From Clostridium sp. CAG:253 (GTDB taxonomy: Bacteria; Bacillota; Clostridia; Lachnospirales; Lachnospiraceae), in NCBI GenBank assembly GCA_000436755.1, contig FR887342.1, positions 57,632-69,695 on the forward strand: DNA of 12,064 bases, given 5' to 3'. Under the pieces are notes generated by a model. The model was given only the letters and a program-made list of their open reading frames with translations. It did no database searches and had not been told where the DNA came from. The position numbers and the translations under genes were made by a program. Shown piece by piece: positions 7,025-12,064 of the stretch. The first letter of the stretch is position 1, and every line of letters begins with the position of its first letter.

Positions 7025-8701
7025 ATGAATAAATTAAAAAATGAATTAAAAAGAATTGACCATAAAGGGTATCCTGCTTATAAAGATTTAAAAGGAAGTT
7101 ATGATTTTGTTAAGTATACATTAAATATAGAACATGTACAGGGAGACCCGTTTGCGTCACCGTCTGCTTTGAGTGTCAGAATTAAGGGAAAGACGGCAGA
7201 TTTTCCGAAAAACTATTATGATGTTTATCACAGAAGAATTGCATTAGAAGATTTTATTTTAAGAAAATTCAGCAGGGAAGTTTCAAAAATCAGTTTTAAG
7301 GCAAAAGGTTCAGGAAAAAGTGGAATGGTATCGGCAAGCCAGCCAGGACAGGAGATAATGGAAAGAAGTGCGTGCCATGTTGATGAAAAGACAGGTGATG
7401 TTTTATTTAGATTTGTAGTAGGCTTTCCGGCAAGAGGACGTTCTATTGATGCGGGAGAACTGGAAAAAATATTGTTTGGGTTATTGCCAAAAGCAGTTGA
7501 GAGTTCAGGAATATTTAAACTTTTTGCCGACAAAGAAAAGTTGAAAGACCAGATAGAACTTGTTGACGACCAGAGAGTCCTGAGAGAATTAACTAAAGAA
7601 AATAATTTTGCAGCGTTTGTAGCAGATGGTTCAATACTTCCAAGAGAAAGCGGCGTTTCAGAGAAACCTATGAAGAATGCTGTTTTATTTAAGTCACCGG
7701 AATCGATGAGTGTGACATTTGAACTTCCACATAAGGGAAAAATAACAGGAATGGGAATAAAAAAAGGAATTACGCTTATAGTGGGTGGTGGCTATCATGG
7801 CAAATCGACACTTCTTCAGACACTTGAGAAAGCGGTATATTCACATATTGTGGGAGATGGCAGAGAATATGTGGTAACTGATGAAACGGGAGTGAAACTT
7901 CGTGCCGAGGATGGAAGAAGTGTTGCGAATGAGGATATAAGTTTGTTTATAAGAAACCTGCCCAACGGCAAGGATACAGAAAAATTTTCAACATTTGATG
8001 CGAGCGGCTCAACCTCACAGGCTGCAAATACAATTGAAGCTTTAGAAGCAGGAAGTAAATTACTTCTTATAGATGAAGATACAAGTGCAACAAACTTTAT
8101 GATACGTGATGAACTTATGGAGCGTGTCATATCGGCGGATGATGAGCCGATAGTGCCTTTTATAAAGAGAGCGGTTCCGCTTTATCGTGAGAAAGGTGTA
8201 TCGACAATTCTTGTAGCAGGAAGTTGTGGAGCCTTTTTCCATGTTGCAGACACTGTAATCCAGATGGAAAAATACGTCCCTAAAGAAATTACTGAGAGAG
8301 CTAAAAAGATGGCAGCAGAATATCCGTTAAAAATAAAAGCTGATGATACAAAGATAAAAATTGATGAGAATAGGAGAGTAAAACTTCCAAAAGCGGATGA
8401 CAGGACAAAAATCAAAGTCATGGGAACTGATGGGTTTTTGTATAATAAAACAAATGTAGACCTCAGGTATCTTGAACAGATAACGGATGCCGAACAGATG
8501 CTTGCTATTTCAAAAACACTTGAATATCTGATAAGAAAGTATGGGGGAAAAGAGATTTCGATAAAGACGCTTATCGATGATGTTCAAAATCTCATAGAAA
8601 CAAAGGGAGTTTCTGCACTTACAAGCAGGGGAAGTGTTCCTAACATGAGCAAACCCCGCAGATTTGAGGTAGCAGGATGTCTGAACAGGTTTGTGAAGTA
8701 A
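7025..8701 (+). CDS. Predicted ABC-class ATPase (COG3044 / ABC_ATPase family)
   Basis: This is a 558-residue soluble protein with no membrane segment. An N-terminal family-specific region (1-~220) contains DPFASPSALSVRI and FPARGRSIDAGELEKILF. The ATPase core follows. Walker A is GGGYHGKST (254-262), the ABC-signature-like segment is DASGSTSQA (325-333), and Walker B is KLLLIDEDTSATNF (345-358) with Asp350-Glu351. A switch-like region STILVAGSCGAFF spans 393-405. The C-terminal part (~420-558) is basic and family-specific. Known: this family is annotated as predicted ATPases of the ABC class with no established function. They are not transporters by themselves, and no permease gene is adjacent. 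GAGGG at 7012-7016 precedes the ATG by eight bases. A 12-base tandem duplication covers its stop codon and places a second in-frame TAA four codons later. Confidence 0.9.
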   Translation: MNKLKNELKRIDHKGYPAYKDLKGSYDFVKYTLNIEHVQGDPFASPSALSVRIKGKTADFPKNYYDVYHRRIALEDFILRKFSREVSKISFKAKGSGKSGMVSASQPGQEIMERSACHVDEKTGDVLFRFVVGFPARGRSIDAGELEKILFGLLPKAVESSGIFKLFADKEKLKDQIELVDDQRVLRELTKENNFAAFVADGSILPRESGVSEKPMKNAVLFKSPESMSVTFELPHKGKITGMGIKKGITLIVGGGYHGKSTLLQTLEKAVYSHIVGDGREYVVTDETGVKLRAEDGRSVANEDISLFIRNLPNGKDTEKFSTFDASGSTSQAANTIEALEAGSKLLLIDEDTSATNFMIRDELMERVISADDEPIVPFIKRAVPLYREKGVSTILVAGSCGAFFHVADTVIQMEKYVPKEITERAKKMAAEYPLKIKADDTKIKIDENRRVKLPKADDRTKIKVMGTDGFLYNKTNVDLRYLEQITDAEQMLAISKTLEYLIRKYGGKEISIKTLIDDVQNLIETKGVSALTSRGSVPNMSKPRRFEVAGCLNRFVK

Positions 8702-8718
8702 ATATTGAAGTAAATATT
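8695..8718 (+). repeat. 12-base perfect tandem duplication over the ATPase stop codon
   Basis: GAAGTAAATATT occurs twice in direct succession. The first copy contains the final Lys codon and TAA stop. Twelve is a multiple of three, so the second copy supplies another in-frame TAA. Confidence 0.9.
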
Positions 8719-8750
8719 TATATGATGCAAGGCAAAATCCCAAATATAAA

Positions 8751-8798
8751 AAACAGCCACAGAGAATACGTTAAAATCGTGATAATCTGTGGCTGTTT
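8751..8798 (-). terminator. Intrinsic terminator of the GH2 gene, possibly bidirectional
   Basis: A perfect 13-base stem pairs AAACAGCCACAGA (8751-8763) with TCTGTGGCTGTTT (8786-8798). The 22-base loop can form a small inner hairpin (ACG/CGT). Read on the minus strand, the stem is followed by TTTTTTATATTT, a good U-tract, so it mainly serves the GH2 gene. Read on the plus strand, only TTTCACATTTATTT follows, so stopping the ATPase transcript there is plausible but weaker. It sits between two convergent genes. Confidence 0.88.
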
Positions 8799-8803
8799 CA
8801 CAT

Positions 8804-8869
8804 TTATTTGTTCCATCCGAGTTTGTTGCGTTCGAGTGGGCTTTTAATAAAATCAATTTTCCGGGCTTT
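8804..8869 (-). other. Possible frameshifted C-terminal tail of the GH2 gene
   Basis: Directly after the GH2 stop codon, the +1 frame on the minus strand reads 21 protein-like codons ending in KSPLERNKLGWNK and TAA (8804-8806). It joins the GH2 frame if one base is removed from the six-base homopolymer at 8870-8875, which would give a 987-residue protein. The tail stop would then lie five bases before the terminator stem. This may be a recent slip, a sequencing or assembly error, or chance. It is short, so confidence is limited. Confidence 0.35.
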
Positions 8870-11768
8870 AAAAAATCTTTTCAATTTTAGCTATATCCAG
8901 TTCGTTTTCAGGAGCAAACTCATCTGATGTAAGGTAAGTGACAAGTGATTTTACAAATTGTTTTACTTCTGTTCTTTCAGAAATTTCTCCGAGTTTTGAA
9001 GTACATACCATGAGTTTTCCATTTCCGGCTTTTCCTTCAAAAAGAATACCTAGTTTATGATTTCTTTCAAAGTTGTCAACCATCTGTACGATAGGTCTGT
9101 AATCTTTATCTGTCACATCATCGAGAATTGCACATCTGCTGTGTGATACAATCTGGTACCACTGAGGTGTTGCATATTTGTGTGTCGGGAAATCTTTTAA
9201 AGCAGGATGTTTTGTATCTATAAGAAGTCCCATTGTTCCGACAGCAACAGGCTTTTTCATCCATTCACAAATATCCCTGAACATTGGATAGCACCAGAAA
9301 TCAGTGCAGTAAAAACCTTCAAGGCTTTCAGTGACTTCATTCGGCATAAATAATACTTTTTTGCCCTGATTTAGAAGTGATTTTGCACTTGAAAATACAT
9401 TTGTTATAAATACCTGATTGTCACCTTCGCCAAGACTGGCTATATTTTCAAGTGAAATAACATCATCATTTGCAGGATAACAGTAAAGCTCATATTTGTT
9501 TTTGTAAGCTGTACCATTGACAGTAAGTACAAGGTCATATACCACGGTTTTTGTGTTGTCAGGGAAAGTAAATGAGATACTTCCGAGTTCAGCGAGTTCT
9601 CTTGTGCCGTCAGGGATAACCACGTCACCTGATTTTACTACTGTAGTCTCACCGTTTACGGCAAATCCGGTTGCATCCGATGTATTTACGTCTCTTGCGA
9701 TAAGCTCCCAGTGAAGTTTTTTGTCAACAAGTTTTTCAGGATTGTAGTATCTGACAGCCATATCAGCCGTAAATTCTTCGCCTGACGTGTATACATACTT
9801 TTTAAACTGTGCTAAGAGTATGGCATCTGAGCAAAAACCTGCCCATTCCTCAGGTGTCACATGCCCCTTACTGTCCATGAAGGCATCAAGTATTCCGACA
9901 AGAGCTGTTCCCTGACCCGGAAAATCCTGAAGGTCAAGAATCTGATAACCGGCTACGAGATTACTTCTTGCCGCTGCTTCAAGTTCCTCCTTATAACACT
10001 GTACAGAAAGCATTCCACTTGTGTAGAAGAAGTCGTCAGCCTGATTGAGCATGCCCTTCTTTTCGAGATTGTCACGAAATACTTCAAAGTTACGTGCTTT
10101 AAGTACACCTTTATATTTGTCTATCTCTCTGAAATTAGGATATACGGCATACTGGCCGATTTCATGTGTCACAACAGGAATATGTGGGATAAGCGGGCCG
10201 TCGGCACTTGCAGCTTTGACTTTTTTAACTCCGGTTCCGTATTGTATCTCTATCTCTTCGCCCTCGCCTGCAGCGTTTGCGTCGTTGGTGTCACTTGGAA
10301 CAATATCTTCATCATAATTATGCATTGTGGATGGTTCGTCCCACTGAATATGTCCGAGAGGGGCATCACACATACCGTAAGAGCCGCGTATAAGTCTGTT
10401 CTTGCTGAAACGTACGCCTACAAAAAAGTCATCTTCCGGGAGCAGCACAGGAGTATGCTGGAAATTGTTTGACCCTTGGGTGTAGAGATGGCGGTCATCA
10501 ATACACCGGTATCCGGTTATTATTTCTGCCATGCGTTCTTTACTTCCCCAAAGTTCGTTGCCGAGAGACATCATACAATATGAAGCGTGGTTTCCGAAAG
10601 TATCTAACATGCGGAATCCCTCTTCGATAAGATAATTCTGCTCTGTTTCGTTGTGATTTTCGTCACCGGGTGCAGTAAGAGTTCCCCAGAACGGAAGCTG
10701 TGGCTCCATATATATACCGAGAAGGTCAGCGGCAATAAATGCTGCTTCCGGCGGGCAGCAGGTATGGTAACGGTAATGGTTCATGCCGTATGACTTTGAA
10801 ATCTTCATAACACGGATCCATTCGTCAATTGTAGCAGGGACAGCACCTGTCATAGGGAATACAAGTCCGTCGTGTTTTCCACGCAGAAATGTCGGCTCTC
10901 CGTTTATAAGGAATTTAGTCTCGGTAGTGGAAAATTTTCTAAGACCAAAAGTAGTGCTTGATTTTTCTTCTGTGCCGTTTATACCGATTTCAAGACGGTA
11001 TACAACAGGGGTATATTCACTCCATAAAGCGGCATCGTCTCCGAGAAAATATTCAAATTCAGCATTGTCTGTTCCTGAGATAAAGGTTACATCAAATGAT
11101 GCCGGTGGTGCAGATACACCTGTATCACCGTTTATGTCAGTAAGAAATGCATTGACATCTAAAGTAAACTTTTTATCTGTCTGTGTATTGTTGACTGTTT
11201 TTAAGACAACTTTTACTGATTTTTTATCTATATCAGGGTAGGTTTTAATATCTGCGATATATGAATCATCAAATATGCGGAGTGAAATATCACCGATTAT
11301 TCCGTTCCAGTTTGTCTGTGTGTCCGGTGATGTGAGGTGACCGCCCTTTGTAGGATAATCCACGTTTGAGACAAGAACGGTTATTCTGAAATCCGTATTG
11401 CGGACAAAACGTGTAATATCATAATTATGTGGTGTTGTAAGACTGTCAAATTCACCTGCGAAAGTATCATCGATCCATATTTTAGTTAGTCTTGTCCTTT
11501 CGAGGAAAAGGAATATATTTTTTTTAAGGTATTCTTTGTCTATATGTACATCTTTTGAGTACCATGCATAGCCTTCAAAAAGATATGGGTCGGTAAGAAA
11601 ACCGGTTTCTTTTTTGTCATTGTATTTTCCTTTGTGGGCTATGGATGTAGTTCCGGGAAGATTAATTGTATCGTTTTTCTGCCTGTCAAAGAGTCTTCCC
11701 TCAATTCCCTTTTTGTCCGGGTCAAGTTCAAAGTTCCATAATCCGGATAAATCAATTCTTTTTATCAT
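8868..11768 (-). CDS. Glycoside hydrolase family 2 protein (beta-galactosidase/beta-glucuronidase superfamily)
   Basis: This is a 966-residue protein without a signal peptide, so probably cytoplasmic and acting on imported oligosaccharides. Residues 1-~165 form the sugar-binding jelly roll (LSGLWNFELDP, LPGTT, YAWYSKDV, TKIWIDD..AGEFDSLTTPHNYDIT). An immunoglobulin-like domain spans ~170-280. The TIM barrel starts near 283 (TKFLINGEPTFLRGKHD) and includes YRYHTCCPPEAAF and EPQLPFWG. Asn404-Glu405 in SLGNELWG is the acid/base pair and Glu536 in THEIGQY the nucleophile. A C-terminal domain of unknown type follows from about 665. Family chemistry: retaining hydrolysis of beta-linked sugars. The exact sugar cannot be told, so no gene symbol is given. 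An acidic, low-complexity insert (about 490-524) lies between the two catalytic glutamates. GGAGGA lies five bases before the ATG. It is G+C-richer than the left-hand array, and its end may be frameshifted. Confidence 0.93.
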   Translation of the reverse strand: MIKRIDLSGLWNFELDPDKKGIEGRLFDRQKNDTINLPGTTSIAHKGKYNDKKETGFLTDPYLFEGYAWYSKDVHIDKEYLKKNIFLFLERTRLTKIWIDDTFAGEFDSLTTPHNYDITRFVRNTDFRITVLVSNVDYPTKGGHLTSPDTQTNWNGIIGDISLRIFDDSYIADIKTYPDIDKKSVKVVLKTVNNTQTDKKFTLDVNAFLTDINGDTGVSAPPASFDVTFISGTDNAEFEYFLGDDAALWSEYTPVVYRLEIGINGTEEKSSTTFGLRKFSTTETKFLINGEPTFLRGKHDGLVFPMTGAVPATIDEWIRVMKISKSYGMNHYRYHTCCPPEAAFIAADLLGIYMEPQLPFWGTLTAPGDENHNETEQNYLIEEGFRMLDTFGNHASYCMMSLGNELWGSKERMAEIITGYRCIDDRHLYTQGSNNFQHTPVLLPEDDFFVGVRFSKNRLIRGSYGMCDAPLGHIQWDEPSTMHNYDEDIVPSDTNDANAAGEGEEIEIQYGTGVKKVKAASADGPLIPHIPVVTHEIGQYAVYPNFREIDKYKGVLKARNFEVFRDNLEKKGMLNQADDFFYTSGMLSVQCYKEELEAAARSNLVAGYQILDLQDFPGQGTALVGILDAFMDSKGHVTPEEWAGFCSDAILLAQFKKYVYTSGEEFTADMAVRYYNPEKLVDKKLHWELIARDVNTSDATGFAVNGETTVVKSGDVVIPDGTRELAELGSISFTFPDNTKTVVYDLVLTVNGTAYKNKYELYCYPANDDVISLENIASLGEGDNQVFITNVFSSAKSLLNQGKKVLFMPNEVTESLEGFYCTDFWCYPMFRDICEWMKKPVAVGTMGLLIDTKHPALKDFPTHKYATPQWYQIVSHSRCAILDDVTDKDYRPIVQMVDNFERNHKLGILFEGKAGNGKLMVCTSKLGEISERTEVKQFVKSLVTYLTSDEFAPENELDIAKIEKIF

Positions 11769-11773
11769 TTAAA

Positions 11774-11779
11774 TCCTCC
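11774..11779 (-). promoter_or_regulatory. Ribosome binding site of the GH2 gene
   Basis: GGAGGA on the minus strand ends five bases before the ATG (11768-11766). It supports this start, which also places the conserved LSGLWNF motif at residue 7, as is usual for the family. Confidence 0.85.
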
Positions 11780-11798
11780 ATTAAATTTTGATGACAAC

Positions 11799-11827
11799 AT
11801 TATAATATGTAGAAAAAATACAAGCAA
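11799..11827 (-). promoter_or_regulatory. Sigma-A-type promoter for the GH2 gene
   Basis: On the minus strand a consensus -10 box TATAAT (11804-11799) lies 17 bases from TTGCTT (11827-11822), which matches three of six -35 positions. Transcription would begin near 11790, about 20 bases before the start codon. The ATACATAAA direct repeats lie just upstream of the -35 box. Confidence 0.6.
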
Positions 11828-11837
11828 TGTAAAAAGC

Positions 11838-11855
11838 ATACATAAAATACATAAA
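11838..11855. repeat. Tandem direct repeat ATACATAAA x2 upstream of the GH2 promoter
   Basis: ATACATAAA is repeated exactly twice in succession, about ten bases upstream of the GH2 -35 box and inside the divergent intergenic region. It could be a regulator site or simply low-complexity AT-rich sequence. Confidence 0.5.
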
Positions 11856-11915
11856 AAAACTTATATCAGCATTAAAAGAAGTAAAATCGGCTTTTTTCTT
11901 GCAAGCATATTTATA

Positions 11916-12064
11916 ATGAGATATACTTTAAAGTATATGAGCAATAATGGAAAATACAAGATTACTGTCGAAAGCTGTATTCTTCTTATACTATTGATAA
12001 TTACGAGTTGTATCTATACGGCAAAGCTTTCACAAAGCAGCGATGATATTAATGCTGATATAGG
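11916..12064 (+). CDS. Membrane- or lipid-anchored protein of unknown function, 3' end cut by window
   Basis: The frame is open from ATG 11916 to the window end (49 codons plus two bases). The N-terminus carries Lys and Arg residues. A hydrophobic stretch, CILLILLIITSC (21-32), follows, and then a polar segment (KLSQSSDDINADI). This fits a signal anchor, or a lipoprotein signal with ITSC as lipobox and Cys32 as the modified residue. Neither ATG 11916 nor in-frame ATG 11937 has a clear ribosome binding site. A TATAAT box (11912-11917) overlaps the first ATG and an 18-bp palindrome ends in the second, so the start is uncertain. It is divergent from the GH2 gene. Sugar-binding lipoproteins or membrane-bound AraC-type or sensor proteins are frequent in such positions, but too little is visible to choose. 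Confidence 0.55.
   Translation, partial: MRYTLKYMSNNGKYKITVESCILLILLIITSCIYTAKLSQSSDDINADI
11921..11938. promoter_or_regulatory. Perfect 18-bp palindrome, candidate operator
   Basis: ATATACTTTAAAGTATAT is exactly self-complementary over 18 bases with no spacer. It follows a TATAAT hexamer at 11912-11917. Its position at the start of the divergent gene suits a dimeric repressor site, but it may be coding sequence if translation starts at 11916. No regulator family can be assigned. Confidence 0.45.

Noticed and set aside
9861..10472. 203-codon plus-strand open frame opposite the GH2 gene
   Set aside because: It lies antisense to the catalytic domain of a well-supported GH2 gene. Its translation shows no domain pattern and it has no credible ribosome binding site. 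The shorter frames at 10045-10317 and 10783-11241 are rejected for the same reason.
1..12064. CRISPR array, tRNA, rRNA or riboswitch
   Set aside because: No regularly spaced repeats, cloverleaf-like or conserved RNA sequences were seen on either strand, and intergenic gaps are mostly under 170 bases.

Overview
The window comes from a low-GC Gram-positive genome, most likely a gut or rumen Lachnospiraceae/Clostridia member. This is an inference. It rests on strong GGAGG-type ribosome binding sites, AT-rich codon use, a typical Gram-positive signal peptide, and a gene set common in that group: AAA-ATPase-like/PD-(D/E)XK proteins, a stand-alone ABC-class ATPase and a cytoplasmic GH2 enzyme. No rRNA, tRNA, CRISPR array, transposase or phage gene was seen.

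Left part (1-4336): a co-directional tandem array of three paralogous genes. Each encodes an N-terminal AAA-ATPase-like domain joined to a C-terminal PD-(D/E)XK nuclease-like domain. The first is cut by the window edge. The second and third are near-identical over their first ~235 residues and their last 52 residues, but share only about half their residues between. This mosaic pattern points to gene conversion or recent recombination. The biological role of the family is not established.

Centre (4379-8701): three more plus-strand genes at short spacing. They encode an exported M14 zinc carboxypeptidase with two fibronectin-III-like domains, a LysR-type regulator, and a predicted ABC-class ATPase (COG3044 type). 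I see no terminator between any of the six plus-strand genes, so partial read-through along 1-8701 is possible. The 42-base, 41-base and 106-base gaps could hold weak promoters that I cannot identify.

Right part: a long hairpin at 8751-8798 separates the plus-strand block from a convergent 966-residue glycoside hydrolase family 2 gene on the minus strand. The GH2 gene has a good promoter and ribosome binding site at its right end. It also has a protein-like tail in another frame just past its stop, which suggests a one-base homopolymer frameshift. Divergent from it, at the right edge, begins an incomplete gene for a membrane-anchored or lipid-anchored protein. An exact 18-bp palindrome lies over its start region. 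The GH2 gene is visibly richer in G+C (about 43% in a 60-base sample) than the paralog array (about 30% in a similar sample), consistent with the array being accessory DNA.
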